Shown: positions 1-8,675, numbered from the stretch's first letter. The stretch is 64,000 nucleotides of DNA from JAUSPI01 sp964650385 (GCA_964650385.1 CAZYTP010000004.1:1-64000); one strand, 5' to 3'. The notes: a model not told the origin generated them from the sequence alone. A program made the numbers and translations.

Positions 1-318
1 GCCGAACCAGCTAAACATTGTAGCGCCCTCCTTATCAAAATACTCCATTTCCTTGTCATTCAACCCAATTTTGACATTTGAATCGTTGAATAGCTCGGAT
101 GCCTCGTAATGGTCCGGGTGGGAATGTGTGTTAATGACATATTGTACCTCATCGGTATCTATTCCATCTTCTTCCATGCTTTTGAGGAGAAGAGGAAAAT
201 TTCTCTTGAGCCCCGGATCGATAATCGCCCGAACACTTCCCCCGATGAAGTAGCTATTACAATTATTGTCAAATAGATTTGTCCACTCATACGCATAAAC
301 ATCATCCAGCAATTTCAT
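1..318 (-). CDS. MBL-fold metallo-hydrolase, N-terminal part, cut by window edge
   Basis: The frame starts at an ATG at 318 and runs open to base 1, giving 106 residues of the N-terminal half of a metallo-beta-lactamase-fold protein. A hydrophobic start leads to an IIDPG turn, and the zinc-binding THSHPDH motif follows at about residues 75-81, matching the HxHxDH signature. The rest of the active site lies outside the window. Members hydrolyse thioesters, phosphoesters or lactams or act as oxidoreductases, so no substrate can be given. It lies upstream, in the transcriptional sense, of whatever is to the left, and is separated from rlmN by a repeat-rich gap. Confidence 0.8.
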   Translation of the reverse strand, partial: MKLLDDVYAYEWTNLFDNNCNSYFIGGSVRAIIDPGLKRNFPLLLKSMEEDGIDTDEVQYVINTHSHPDHYEASELFNDSNVKIGLNDKEMEYFDKEGATMFSWFG

Positions 319-355
319 GACAGTTCCTTTCGTTACCTATGTTTCATAATATTTT

Positions 356-510
356 TACGAGACATTCAATGTTGATGCACCCTTAAAAAGTCATAAACTG
401 CATCATTTGTCATGCTGAACTTGTTTCAGCATCTAATCATTTAAGTAAGTTAGAGACCCTGAAATAAATTCAGGGTGACAAAAAAGACTTTCTACGAGAC
501 ATTCAATGTT
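356..510. repeat. Intergenic palindromic element flanked by 18-bp direct repeats
   Basis: An identical 18-bp sequence, TACGAGACATTCAATGTT, occurs at 356-373 and 493-510. Between the copies lie two hairpins: GCTGAA/TTCAGC around 413-430 and CCCTGAA/TTCAGGG around 458-475. They are bordered by TGTCAT and GTGACA. Outer motifs AAAAAGTC (385-392) and GACTTTCTACGA (486-497) resemble the inverted ends of the repeats at 3551 and 44900. It looks like a dispersed non-coding palindromic repeat; any terminator role is unproven. Confidence 0.6.
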
Positions 511-524
511 TAATAAATTCCAAT

Positions 525-1559
525 TTATTCCTGTGCCTCACGACCGCTCAGCTGCCCGCAGGCGGCAAGGATATCTCTCCCCCTGCTTGAGCGAATGATC
601 GCTGTGTAATTATGTTTGATGAGGATACTTCGGAATGCCTTAACGTCAGCTTCTGCAGGTGTTTTAAACGCTGATCCGGGATATTCGTTAAACGGAATGA
701 GGTTAATTTTGCAACGTATTCCTCGAAGTAATCGTGCTAATCTTTCGGCGTACTCCGGAGAAGAGTTTACTCCCTCTATTAAAATATATTCAAAGGTGAG
801 TCTCCTGCGTCTCGGCATCTGATATTCTCGACAGGCCTGAAGAAGCGGTTCGACAGGGTGTCTTTTGTTGATTGGCATGAGGAAACTTCGCGTTTCATTA
901 TCCGGAGCATTTAAAGATACGGCAAGGTTGACGCATGCATCCTTTCCCAATTGATGGATCATGGAAGGAATTCCACATGTGGATAGGGTAATCCTCCTGT
1001 TTGAGAGGCGAATTCCCGTATCGGCGGAAATGATTCTGATCGCCTTCAGCACGTTTTCATAATTTTCCAGGGGTTCTCCCATCCCCATCATAACAATGTT
1101 TTTGATGTTTTCCCCTTCAGGGGTGTTGAAGCGAAGCATTGTAATCTGGTCTGTTATTTCGGAAGGGAGAAGATTTCTTTTGAAACCGTAACTTCCGGTA
1201 AGACAGAACCTACACCCCATCTTGCATCCCACCTGCGAAGATACACAAAGTGTCCAGTGGTTCTTTCCGGGAATGAGGACGCTTTCAATAAAATTGCCGT
1301 CTTCCAGTTTAAAAAGTACCTTTTTGGTGGTGTCTTCAGATGTCTGAATCTCTGTTATTTCAAGGGTGCTTATCCGTGAAATGGCACTCAACCCGGTTCT
1401 GAAATCCTTTGAGAGGTTTGTCATCTCATCAAAGGATGTGACACCGGATTGATATAACCATTTCATTACCTGTCTCGCCCGGTATTTCCCCTTTCCGAGA
1501 TCCGATATAAAAATTTCTATCTCATCCAGAGTCATATCCTTCAGGTTGGGTTTATCCAT
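525..1559 (-). CDS. rlmN: RlmN: dual-specificity 23S rRNA/tRNA adenine-C2 methyltransferase
   Basis: This is a radical SAM enzyme that methylates C2 of A2503 in 23S rRNA and of A37 in some tRNAs. From the ATG at 1559 the protein has 344 residues. The cluster-binding Cys triad CKMGCRFC lies at about 112-119, followed by the GGE-like stretch MMGMGEPLEN. The C-terminal Cys that forms the methyl-carrying intermediate is in DILAACGQL, about residue 334. A longer frame would start at a TTG at 1586, but family members begin near MDKPNLKDM, so the ATG is preferred. It overlaps the icd stop codon by 8 bases, suggesting co-transcription. Confidence 0.93.
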   Translation of the reverse strand: MDKPNLKDMTLDEIEIFISDLGKGKYRARQVMKWLYQSGVTSFDEMTNLSKDFRTGLSAISRISTLEITEIQTSEDTTKKVLFKLEDGNFIESVLIPGKNHWTLCVSSQVGCKMGCRFCLTGSYGFKRNLLPSEITDQITMLRFNTPEGENIKNIVMMGMGEPLENYENVLKAIRIISADTGIRLSNRRITLSTCGIPSMIHQLGKDACVNLAVSLNAPDNETRSFLMPINKRHPVEPLLQACREYQMPRRRRLTFEYILIEGVNSSPEYAERLARLLRGIRCKINLIPFNEYPGSAFKTPAEADVKAFRSILIKHNYTAIIRSSRGRDILAACGQLSGREAQE

Positions 1560-2781
1560 GTAACTTCTTTCGTAATCTCTCGGCAATCGTATTTATAAAC
1601 CCTTCTGTGTTTACTTTCTTGTTATTAGGGCTCTTCCGGGCGACGAGAAGGAGGTCTCCGGTCATTGTTCCGTTTTCAATGGTTTCAATAGCTGCTTCCT
1701 CCAGCTTTTCGGCAAATTCTACGACATCCGGTGTCCCGTCGATTTCTCCGCGCTTGCGAAGACAGCCGGACCAAGCGAAGATCAGGGCCATCGAGTTCGT
1801 CGACGTCTCTTCACCGCGTAAATGTTTATAGTAGTGTTTCTGAACTGTGCCGTGTGCGGCCTCGTACTCAAAGTAACCTTTGGGGGAAACAAGCTCGGAG
1901 GTCATCATGGCGAGACTTCCACTGGCGGCTGCAATCATATCGGACATAACATCGCCATCATAGTTCTTCAGTGCCCAGAGCATCCCTCCTTCTGATCTCA
2001 TGACTCTGGCTATGGCATCATCGATCAGTGTATAGAAGTACTCAATTCCAGCCTTCTCGAATTTTGTCTTCCAGTTTTTTTCATATTCTTCTTCAAATAT
2101 CTGTTTGAAGCGGGCATCATACGTCTTTGAAATGGTATCCTTTGTGCTGAACCAGAGATCGATCCTGTGGTCGAGGGCAGAAGTAAAGCACGCCTTTGCA
2201 AAATTAGATATAGATTCGTCGGTATTGTGTATCCCCTGAATTATCCCCGAACCGTTAAAATCTTTTATCGTCTGCCTTATCGGCTTGCCGCCGTCGGCAG
2301 GCGTGAAGACAATCTCTGTCTTTCCTGAAGACGGTACGCTTATCTCGGCACTGCTGTATACGTCTCCGTAGGCATGTCTTCCTATTATTATCGGTTTTTT
2401 CCATGTAGATACGAAAGGCGCTATATTGCTTACAAGTATCGGTTTTCTAAATACCGTTCCGTCAAGCATATCCCTGATTGTTCCGTTAGGGCTTTTCCAC
2501 TGTTTCTTGAGATCATACTCTTCGACGCGCTCTTTGTTGGCGGTGATGGTTGCGCATTTTACTCCTATTCCATATTTCATGATGGCATTGGCGGCGTCAA
2601 AGGTGATCTGGTCCCCGGTCTCATCGCGTTTTTTAAGGTGAAGGTCGTAGTATTCCAGATCGATATTCAGAAAGGGCAGCAAAAGTTTATCCTTAATTAT
2701 TGCCCACATAATCCTGGTCATTTCATCGCCGTCTAATTCAACAACGGTAGTCTTAACCTGTATTTTCTTAATTTCTGTCAT
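1552..2781 (-). CDS. icd: NADP-dependent isocitrate dehydrogenase, eukaryote-like type
   Basis: It oxidatively decarboxylates isocitrate to 2-oxoglutarate in the cytosol. The 409 residues match the short homodimeric NADP enzymes, which differ from E. coli Icd. Visible signatures are VVELDGDEMTRIMW at the N-terminus, TITANKERVEEYDLKK, the substrate loop SPNGTIRD near residue 95, and a metal-site region with YTLIDDAIARVMRSEGG and KNYDGDVMSD. The C-terminal part has YEAAHGTVQKHYYKHL and the STNSMALIFAWSGCL segment. The next gene, rlmN, overlaps its end. An incomplete or branched TCA cycle feeding glutamate synthesis is a likely role, but that is inference. Confidence 0.93.
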   Translation of the reverse strand: MTEIKKIQVKTTVVELDGDEMTRIMWAIIKDKLLLPFLNIDLEYYDLHLKKRDETGDQITFDAANAIMKYGIGVKCATITANKERVEEYDLKKQWKSPNGTIRDMLDGTVFRKPILVSNIAPFVSTWKKPIIIGRHAYGDVYSSAEISVPSSGKTEIVFTPADGGKPIRQTIKDFNGSGIIQGIHNTDESISNFAKACFTSALDHRIDLWFSTKDTISKTYDARFKQIFEEEYEKNWKTKFEKAGIEYFYTLIDDAIARVMRSEGGMLWALKNYDGDVMSDMIAAASGSLAMMTSELVSPKGYFEYEAAHGTVQKHYYKHLRGEETSTNSMALIFAWSGCLRKRGEIDGTPDVVEFAEKLEEAAIETIENGTMTGDLLLVARKSPNNKKVNTEGFINTIAERLRKKLHG

Positions 2782-2834
2782 AAATTGAAGCCTCCGAACG
2801 CAGGTTCTGAAACGCTTTTAACCTGCTTCTTATA

Positions 2835-3515
2835 TCAATATTTTCTCATATATCGTTGAATATATTTTTTAACATCACTCTTTGAATGAAAGATTCCGAA
2901 ATGTCCCTCACAGAGGATATCGGCTTCCAGGGCAAGGAGTTTTTCCATGGATTTTTTCCACTGTTCGATATCAGATCCAAAACTGGGAAGGAAAGGCCCG
3001 TGTATGTCCTGGCCGAAGAGTATTCTCTTTCCTCCCCTGTCAAGATAGAGTGCTATTGAACCGGGCGTATGTCCGGGTGTATGAATTAAGTGAAGGTCTT
3101 CATCTCCGAACCGGAGGATATCCGGGTCATCTGTGAGCCTTTTGTCAACAGGTGTTGGAGGAAAATTGATTCCGTACCAGTTGGCTGCGGTCAGTACCTG
3201 GTTACCCGTCTCAATGGCATCGGCATCAAGATCATGGACGACCAGCTTACAGCCAAATTCTTTTCTGAAATAGGGTGCCGCTCCGATATGGTCAATGTGG
3301 CAATGAGTAAGAATCAGCGTTGAAATGTTCTGCGGATTGAGACCGGCATCTTCTATATTCCTGATCAGTATCCGGGAGGTGTTTCCGGCACCGGAATCTA
3401 TCATGACCAGCTCTCCGTTAAAATCGATTATAAATACCGTTGCATCTTCAGGAGACGAGACATCGGGCCCGCCGATAAGATATACACCGTCAACAATTTT
3501 TTCTGTCTTTCCCAT
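2835..3515 (-). CDS. MBL-fold metallo-hydrolase (glyoxalase II-like subgroup)
   Basis: This 226-residue protein is a complete metallo-beta-lactamase domain. The first zinc motif is THCHIDHIG near residue 90. The others follow in order: the HTPGHTPGS histidine, an acidic residue in GQDIHG, and the final histidine in CEGHFG. The start at 3515 is chosen because AAAGGA lies about 8 bases upstream; a longer frame reaching 3578 would run into the palindromic repeat. It could hydrolyse a thioester or related metabolite, but the substrate cannot be read from sequence. It is 53 bases upstream of icd on the same strand and may share its transcript. Confidence 0.85.
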   Translation of the reverse strand: MGKTEKIVDGVYLIGGPDVSSPEDATVFIIDFNGELVMIDSGAGNTSRILIRNIEDAGLNPQNISTLILTHCHIDHIGAAPYFRKEFGCKLVVHDLDADAIETGNQVLTAANWYGINFPPTPVDKRLTDDPDILRFGDEDLHLIHTPGHTPGSIALYLDRGGKRILFGQDIHGPFLPSFGSDIEQWKKSMEKLLALEADILCEGHFGIFHSKSDVKKYIQRYMRKY

Positions 3516-3550
3516 GCAGGAATCCTTTTCTAAAGTGTAAAAATTAACAA

Positions 3551-3695
3551 GTTCGCAAAAAGTCTTTTTGTCCGTCACTCCCGCGAAAGCGGGAGTCTAT
3601 AACAGATTGAATTTACTGGATTCCCGCTTTCGCGGGAATGACAAAGCTTGTCCTCGACCTGATCGGGGAAGGGTAGAAAATTGACTTTTTACGAA
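3551..3695. repeat. MITE-like element with inverted ends and a GCGGGA palindrome
   Basis: The left end GTTCGCAAAAAGTC (3551-3564) and the right end GACTTTTTACGAA (3683-3695) are near-perfect inverted repeats. Inside are CCCGCGAAAGCGGG (about 3580-3593) and ATTCCCGCTTTCGCGGGAAT near 3619-3638. The same end motifs recur at 44900-45020, at 26891 and partly at 385-497. No reading frame is supported. It separates the MBL gene from pyrD. Confidence 0.7.
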
Positions 3696-3727
3696 TGCAT
3701 CGAAGTTAGTTTAGTAAAAGGGGGATT

Positions 3728-4666
3728 TTAAATTTTTAGCGTTCCTATCAAGTCGTTAATATCTTCGATACCGTGCTCGATTAAATAATTATCTATACCC
3801 TCAAGGACATCAATCGTCGTATGAGGATTTACAAAATTAGCCGTCCCTATCTGAACGGCCTTCGCCCCCGCAATAAGGAATTCAACAGCATCTGCTGCAT
3901 CCATGATTCCCCCGACTCCTATTACAGGAATGGATACACTCTTTACTACTTCCCATACCATCCGCAGTGCTACCGGTTTTATCGCCGGTCCGGACAATCC
4001 ACCTGTAATGTTCTTCAAATGTGGGACTCTCTCTTCAATATTTATCGACATTCCCTTCAGCGTATTGATCAGAGATACGGCATCTGCCCCCCCCTCTTCC
4101 ACGCTCCCCGCTATTTCTGCGATATTGGTTACATTTGGTGTTAGCTTGACCATCACTGGAAGATCAGTCACGCCTTTCACCGCCCTCGTCACCTTGTTCG
4201 CCATATCGGGATCAGTGCCAAATTCGACACCGCCCTTCAGCACGTTGGGGCAGGAGATATTTATCTCCAGACCGGCTATTCCTCTGACACCGCTTAATTC
4301 CTGTGCAAGCTTTCTGTACTCCTCAACAGTTTCCCCAAATATATTAACTATTACAGGGACATCAAAGTTTCTCAGGAAGGGAAGTTTTTCATCAATAAAA
4401 GACCGTACACCGACATTCTCAAGCCCGATGGCGTTGAGCATTCCACAGGGCGTTTCCATAATTCTGTGGGGGGAATTGCCGACTCTTGGTTTAAGAGAGA
4501 TACCCTTGACGATTAAGGCACCCAAACGGTTCAGGTCAATTAAGTTAGCGTACTCTTCTCCGTAGCCGAAGGTGCCGGAAGCGGTCATAACCGGGTTCTT
4601 CAGTACCAGACGGCCAATGTCAACCTGCAGTTTTGGATTATAAGAATTTTTCAAGTTCTCTTTCAT
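3728..4666 (-). CDS. pyrD: Dihydroorotate dehydrogenase, class 1B catalytic subunit
   Basis: It oxidises dihydroorotate to orotate in pyrimidine biosynthesis, using FMN and passing electrons to the PyrK partner. The 312-residue TIM barrel starts with the LKNPVMTASGTFGYG strand. It contains LEINISCPN followed by GVEFGTDP, the expected Cys of class 1B enzymes being in NISCPN, and VKLTPNVT. The FMN-phosphate site is VIGVGGIMDAADAVEFLIAGAKAVQ near residues 245-270. Three bases separate it from pyrK upstream, so they form one translational unit. The pairing means electrons go to NAD through PyrK, not directly to quinone as in class 2 enzymes. Confidence 0.95.
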   Translation of the reverse strand: MKENLKNSYNPKLQVDIGRLVLKNPVMTASGTFGYGEEYANLIDLNRLGALIVKGISLKPRVGNSPHRIMETPCGMLNAIGLENVGVRSFIDEKLPFLRNFDVPVIVNIFGETVEEYRKLAQELSGVRGIAGLEINISCPNVLKGGVEFGTDPDMANKVTRAVKGVTDLPVMVKLTPNVTNIAEIAGSVEEGGADAVSLINTLKGMSINIEERVPHLKNITGGLSGPAIKPVALRMVWEVVKSVSIPVIGVGGIMDAADAVEFLIAGAKAVQIGTANFVNPHTTIDVLEGIDNYLIEHGIEDINDLIGTLKI

Positions 4667-4668
4667 AA

Positions 4669-5514
4669 TTAATCCCGAATAAGTTCATGAATATCAAAAA
4701 CAGGACCATCGCTACATACCTTTTTATAGCCTGATTTTACACGGATGGCACACCCGAGGCACGCTCCTACACCGCATGCCATCCTCTCTTCTACCGATAC
4801 CTGGCAGGGGACGGCCTGATTCCTCAATATCTCAGCCAGGCGCTTTATCATGGGAAATGGACCGCAGGAATAGACCACCGAATCACTGCTGTTATACGAT
4901 AGTATATCCTGCTCAAAAAGTTCTGTCACAAGACCATGGTACCCCCTGCTGCCATCATCGGTACTTATTCTGATATCAGAACATATCTCGCCCATCCTGT
5001 CCAGACCGACAATGAGGTCTTTTCTTTGTGCACCCACGTAACAAATTATCTGCGGAGGGTTGGGTTTATTGATGGTATCTGCCCCGTAGTAGTGTCCGAG
5101 AAAGGAAAGGGGCGCTATGCCGATACCCCCCGCGACCAGAACGACACGCTTGCAATGGGAAAATATATCAAATCCCCGGCCCAGCGGACCGAGAATGTCA
5201 ATTTCGTCATCCGGTTTCAATCGTGAGATTACGGAAGTTCCCTTACCCACCACTCTGTATAGAAGCTCCATGGTAAGATCATTGGTGCTTGGATAAAGGC
5301 GATGAATGCTAATCGGTCTTCCCAGGAACGGAAACTCCCTCCCCTTTACCCGTAACATAACAAACTGGCCGGGAGTGACTCCCCGAAACGATGCCTCGGC
5401 GGAGCTGAAATGACCAGACACGTTGAGGGACATTAAGAAGTGGCCTTTAGCGATTTCCCTGTTGAATATAATTTTTCCCGACATCCTTACGGGTTTATGC
5501 GGTATGCTAACCAC
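4669..5514 (-). CDS. pyrK: Dihydroorotate dehydrogenase electron-transfer subunit
   Basis: This FAD and [2Fe-2S] protein carries electrons from PyrD to NAD. The 281 residues follow the ferredoxin-reductase plan. An N-terminal barrel has the flavin motif FLGRPISIHR, and a nucleotide domain has VVLVAGGIGIAPL near residues 125-137. The C-terminal cluster site is CGVGACLGC, closed by a later Cys in KKVCSDGPVF. The start is a GTG at 5514 whose first base overlaps the rimI stop codon. Tight coupling to rimI above and pyrD below indicates one operon. Related reductase subunits exist for sulfhydrogenase and NfnA, but adjacency to pyrD favours PyrK. Confidence 0.93.
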   Translation of the reverse strand: MVSIPHKPVRMSGKIIFNREIAKGHFLMSLNVSGHFSSAEASFRGVTPGQFVMLRVKGREFPFLGRPISIHRLYPSTNDLTMELLYRVVGKGTSVISRLKPDDEIDILGPLGRGFDIFSHCKRVVLVAGGIGIAPLSFLGHYYGADTINKPNPPQIICYVGAQRKDLIVGLDRMGEICSDIRISTDDGSRGYHGLVTELFEQDILSYNSSDSVVYSCGPFPMIKRLAEILRNQAVPCQVSVEERMACGVGACLGCAIRVKSGYKKVCSDGPVFDIHELIRD

Positions 5515-6023
5515 TAATCACCTGCCTTTTTAAAGTTTTCTCTCAAGTCTGCCCACATAATCAAAGCATCCTCCTTTGTATCGGAATAATAGAGGGGCCT
5601 TGTCCACTTCGCTGTAAAGTAGAACTTTTCGTATAGTTTTATGGCAGGTGTATTAGACCTGCGTACTTCTAAGGTAGCATAGATTGCTCCCTTGTGAAGT
5701 GAAATATTTATCATTGCCGCTATCAATTGTGACGCTACCCCTCGCATTCTTAAATCTTCCCGTACAGCTATATCTCTTATATGAACTTCATCGACAACCG
5801 TCAAAAAATTAATATATCCCGCAACTTCCCACCCATTTTCACCGTCTACCCTCGCTACCAGATTATGGTGCAATGGTAAAGTCAATTCCTGCCTGAATGT
5901 TCCTTCAGACCATGCTGTTACAAAGGAACTACATTCTATTGCCATAACTTCTTCAAGATCCTCAAACGTCATTTCTGTTACTTTAATATCTGCCGATTTA
6001 TTTGATTTAGTATATTGATTCAC
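5514..6023 (-). CDS. rimI: RimI-like ribosomal-protein-alanine N-acetyltransferase
   Basis: A 169-residue GNAT enzyme that would acetylate the N-terminal alanine of ribosomal protein S18, or a similar N-terminus. The acetyl-CoA loop is visible as VREDLRMRGVASQLI near residues 88-102. It is followed by YATLEVRRSNTPAIKLYEKFYF, which matches the RimI pattern LEVRxSNxxAxxLYxxxGF. The start is a GTG at 6023. It stands between the PTS EIIC gene and pyrK, with a one-base overlap to the latter. The assignment rests on the LEVRRSN motif; another N-terminal acetyltransferase is possible. Confidence 0.85.
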   Translation of the reverse strand: MNQYTKSNKSADIKVTEMTFEDLEEVMAIECSSFVTAWSEGTFRQELTLPLHHNLVARVDGENGWEVAGYINFLTVVDEVHIRDIAVREDLRMRGVASQLIAAMINISLHKGAIYATLEVRRSNTPAIKLYEKFYFTAKWTRPLYYSDTKEDALIMWADLRENFKKAGD

Positions 6024-6043
6024 GGCACACCACTTTTAAAGAA

Positions 6044-6742
6044 TTATAAAATTCCGAGTAAAAATTCAAAAACAACCGTAACTATAAGAAAAGCACCACA
6101 GAACACAGGGATGGTACCACGCAAATTTATTGTATTGAGAGCTACGGCAACACCAAGCAGTGGAAGGAATAAGTATGTATAAGAGAGCGCTGTTAGACCC
6201 CTCTGGGGAATAAGGGGAAAGACATACTTCAGGATTGTTACGCCCAAGATTAAAAAGACAAAGATAAAGACCGCTGTGAAGAAAAATGTCTTAAACAGTC
6301 CAAAAATATGTTTACGGGAAATACTTTTGATGTCACCTATTTTTGCATCTTCTACAGCCTTTCGGGAAAGTTTGTCGTTAAACCTCATAATATAGACATC
6401 CATCTTCTTCCCAAGAATACCGAGGGGGATAAAAAGAAGAATCGAAAAGGCTATCAATTCCCTGGAAAGGTGACCCAGTTCCCTTCCCGTTAATATTGAA
6501 CCGGCGACTACAAGAACAGCAACAATAGAGTCGTTTGGAGGAACGTAGACACCAATAGGCGATCTGTCAATCCACAGCAACTCTATTAAGGCACCTGCAA
6601 TCAGTCCCGTGTATGGATCTCCCAAAACAAATCCTATGATAGGGCCGACGACTACAGGTCTGGAAAGCATGACCTGTAATAAAATTCTGTCCAGGCAAAT
6701 GATGCCTCCGACAACGGCGACTGTAATTGCTTCAAGTAACAT
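6044..6742 (-). CDS. PTS mannose/fructose/sorbose-family EIIC membrane component
   Basis: The membrane channel subunit of a mannose-type phosphotransferase system. From the ATG at 6742 it has 232 residues with many hydrophobic helices, including LEAITVAVVGGIICLD at the start and the conserved GDPYTGLIAGALIELLWI region near residues 40-58. A longer frame begins at 6826, but family members begin at the MLLEAITV-like helix. Neither start has a clear ribosome-binding site. EIIB and EIIA lie just upstream on the same strand. The EIID partner that normally completes the channel is not here; the next gene is rimI. Confidence 0.8.
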   Translation of the reverse strand: MLLEAITVAVVGGIICLDRILLQVMLSRPVVVGPIIGFVLGDPYTGLIAGALIELLWIDRSPIGVYVPPNDSIVAVLVVAGSILTGRELGHLSRELIAFSILLFIPLGILGKKMDVYIMRFNDKLSRKAVEDAKIGDIKSISRKHIFGLFKTFFFTAVFIFVFLILGVTILKYVFPLIPQRGLTALSYTYLFLPLLGVAVALNTINLRGTIPVFCGAFLIVTVVFEFLLGIL

Positions 6743-6943
6743 GGAAAATAGTAAGAGACTCTTGAAAAAGGGTTCACTATGAAGGGTATACCCCACAAAG
6801 TTGCATTGAAAATGTACAGCGAGCATACCCTGAAAAACAACAAGATTTTTTTACGCTTGAAAGATTCCCCGCAACTTGCTGTAGAGAGCTGCATTTTTTT
6901 GATGCATACAGGAAAAAGTTTATTTTTTTGATTGACAGGATTT

Positions 6944-7432
6944 TTAAGTAAGCTTGGATTTTTTTATCACGTCACGGAAATTGAGCGGTTTGTCTCTCGG
7001 AATGCACCGCAACTCTACCTCAACCCCAGAATCGACCAGGAATCGTAAATTTTCTATATCCTCCTTACATAAATAAACCGCTGGCGAGTAGAATTTTCTA
7101 TCTTTCTTGCTATGAGCGCTGCCTATATTCAACTTTTCAAATTTGAAACCGAAGCTGTATGCCTTTAAGGCATTGTGGATGTCGTAAAAGAGAACGATAG
7201 TTTTTTTACCTTGTTTTTCATAATGGGAACAGTTTTTAGTGAATTCCTCTATACTGTTTACTATAACTTCAACATCACTCGGAACAGCCATTCTTATTAC
7301 TGATTTTCTGAAGAAGTCGTTTGCCACATTGTCATCTACAACCACGATACATGAAGCCTTGATAAATGGAAGCCACGTTTCCAATATCTGACCATGAATA
7401 AGTCTGTCATCGATTCTTACAAGTGAAATGTT
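6944..7432 (-). CDS. PTS mannose-family EIIB component
   Basis: A soluble phosphocarrier that takes phosphate from EIIA. The 162 residues begin MNISLVRIDDRLIHGQILETW; the histidine in RLIHGQ is the family phosphorylation site, at about residue 13. The rest matches the family fold (VVDDNVANDFFRKSVIRMA; KLNIGSAHSKKDRKF). A longer frame starts at 7465 and would overlap the EIIA gene by 14 bases; the internal ATG at 7432 matches the usual start of EIIB proteins. In many Desulfobacterota these proteins are thought to regulate rather than transport, which the missing EIID would suit. Confidence 0.85.
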   Translation of the reverse strand, partial: NISLVRIDDRLIHGQILETWLPFIKASCIVVVDDNVANDFFRKSVIRMAVPSDVEVIVNSIEEFTKNCSHYEKQGKKTIVLFYDIHNALKAYSFGFKFEKLNIGSAHSKKDRKFYSPAVYLCKEDIENLRFLVDSGVEVELRCIPRDKPLNFRDVIKKSKLT

Positions 7433-7451
7433 CATAAGATGGCCATAAAGC

Positions 7452-7862
7452 TTATTGTTTGCCAATTTTTTTGTTCAAAATTTCACTGGCGAGGGATATG
7501 TTTCTCATCCCGTAATCCTTGATGGAACAAGCAAAATCCGCCAGGTCTTTTTCTCTGATATCTGGAAGTTTGAGCAACATGGGAAGGTTTACACCGCTGA
7601 TAACCTCCAGCTTTCCTTCTTTCAAGAAAGATAAAGATAAGTTTGAAGGAGTACCGCCAAAAAGGTCCGTCAAAATTAGGACACCTTTGCCTTTGTTTAC
7701 TTTCTTTATGCTGGAGGTGATTTCCTTCTTTAATTCCTCGACACCTTTTGTCGGATCCACCGAAATGGCAAGCACACCATCTATCCTGCCCTTTATCAGC
7801 TCAGCGGCCTGTATCAACTCATATCCAAGATTGCCATGAGTTATTATCAGTACACCTATCAT
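7452..7862 (-). CDS. PTS mannose-family EIIA component
   Basis: A 136-residue EIIA-Man domain that accepts phosphate from HPr. It starts MIGVLIITHGNLGYELI with the active-site histidine at position 9, and has the conserved VLILTDLFGGTPSNLSL segment near residues 61-77. It is the first gene of the minus-strand EIIA-EIIB-EIIC group. No HPr, enzyme I or HPr kinase gene is visible in the window. The start has no competing upstream codon of note. Confidence 0.88.
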   Translation of the reverse strand: MIGVLIITHGNLGYELIQAAELIKGRIDGVLAISVDPTKGVEELKKEITSSIKKVNKGKGVLILTDLFGGTPSNLSLSFLKEGKLEVISGVNLPMLLKLPDIREKDLADFACSIKDYGMRNISLASEILNKKIGKQ

Positions 7863-7965
7863 TATTTCCTGCCCCTAAATTAACTTTTAATGAAGTACGC
7901 TAATTGATTGTCTTCTGATTGTCAAGAATTTATCATTATCCGTTCAACACGGCAGTTTTTCGCCC

Positions 7966-7994
7966 TTGACATAAAACCTCATTCATCATAAATT
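7966..7994 (+). promoter_or_regulatory. Possible sigma-70 promoter for the Nudix gene
   Basis: A perfect TTGACA at 7966-7971 is followed after 17 bases by TAAATT at 7989-7994, a four-of-six match to the -10 box. It lies about 140 bases upstream of the Nudix start, in the 274-base region between divergent genes (7863-8136). Nothing else recognisable lies in that region. The call rests on pattern alone. Confidence 0.3.
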
Positions 7995-8136
7995 GACCGA
8001 GAGTGCCCTCGTAAACCCTGCCTTGAAGGTAGGGTAAGAGGATGTGCAGTATAAGACAAACAAGTTCCTTATTAGAAGTCCCCCGCTTTCTATGAGGAAT
8101 GAGAAAACCATACTTTTTTAAACTTCTGTTCTTATA

Positions 8137-8583
8137 ATGGCCACAAAAACCAAAATTACCTGTCCTAACTGCGGCTCTAAAATCAAATCTTACCAGAATC
8201 CTGTGCCGACCGTTGACATAATAATTGAACTGGAAGAAGGGGAAATTGTTCTTATAAAAAGAAAAAATCCTCCCATCGGATGGGCAATCCCCGGAGGCTT
8301 TGTAGATTACGGAGAATCTCTCGAGGAAGCAGCAATAAGGGAAGCAAAAGAGGAGACATCTCTTGATGTCATCCTCCTGGGACAGATGCATGCCTATTCA
8401 AAGCCGGACAGGGATCCCCGCCAGCATACCATCTCAACTGTTTTTATGGCCAGGGGGAAGGGAATACCCGTTGCGGCAGATGACGCCGCCGAAATCGGCA
8501 TATTCACCAAAGATAATCTCCCAGATTCGCTAATGTTTGACCATGAACAAATACTAACAGACTATTTCAACAGAAAAGTTTAA
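8137..8583 (+). CDS. Nudix hydrolase with N-terminal zinc-ribbon-like CxxC
   Basis: A 148-residue Nudix protein that should cleave a nucleoside diphosphate linked to another group. The Nudix box runs from GGFVDYGESLEEAA through REAKEETSLDV at about residues 48-73 and has every catalytic Glu of GX5EX7REUXEEXGU. At the start, TCPNCGSK suggests half of a zinc ribbon; no second Cys pair follows. The substrate cannot be set; ADP-ribose is common for similar proteins. It is the first gene of a plus-strand run leading to the AddAB-like pair, and a weak promoter can be drawn 140 bases upstream. Confidence 0.88.
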   Translation: MATKTKITCPNCGSKIKSYQNPVPTVDIIIELEEGEIVLIKRKNPPIGWAIPGGFVDYGESLEEAAIREAKEETSLDVILLGQMHAYSKPDRDPRQHTISTVFMARGKGIPVAADDAAEIGIFTKDNLPDSLMFDHEQILTDYFNRKV

Positions 8584-8675
8584 CTGGTAAAGAAGTAAGG
8601 ATACGCAATTGCTTACTCTAACTGCGACAAGAGGGGGTTTATACAATCCCTCTCTAATTTGGGAAACCGGCTTGT

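Noticed and set aside
3903..4565. 220-residue plus-strand frame
   Set aside because: Fully antisense to pyrD, whose motifs are clear; composition rich in Ser/Thr/Pro as expected for a shadow.
7936..8391. 151-residue minus-strand frame
   Set aside because: It is antisense to the Nudix gene, which has a complete catalytic box; the minus product has no recognisable domain.
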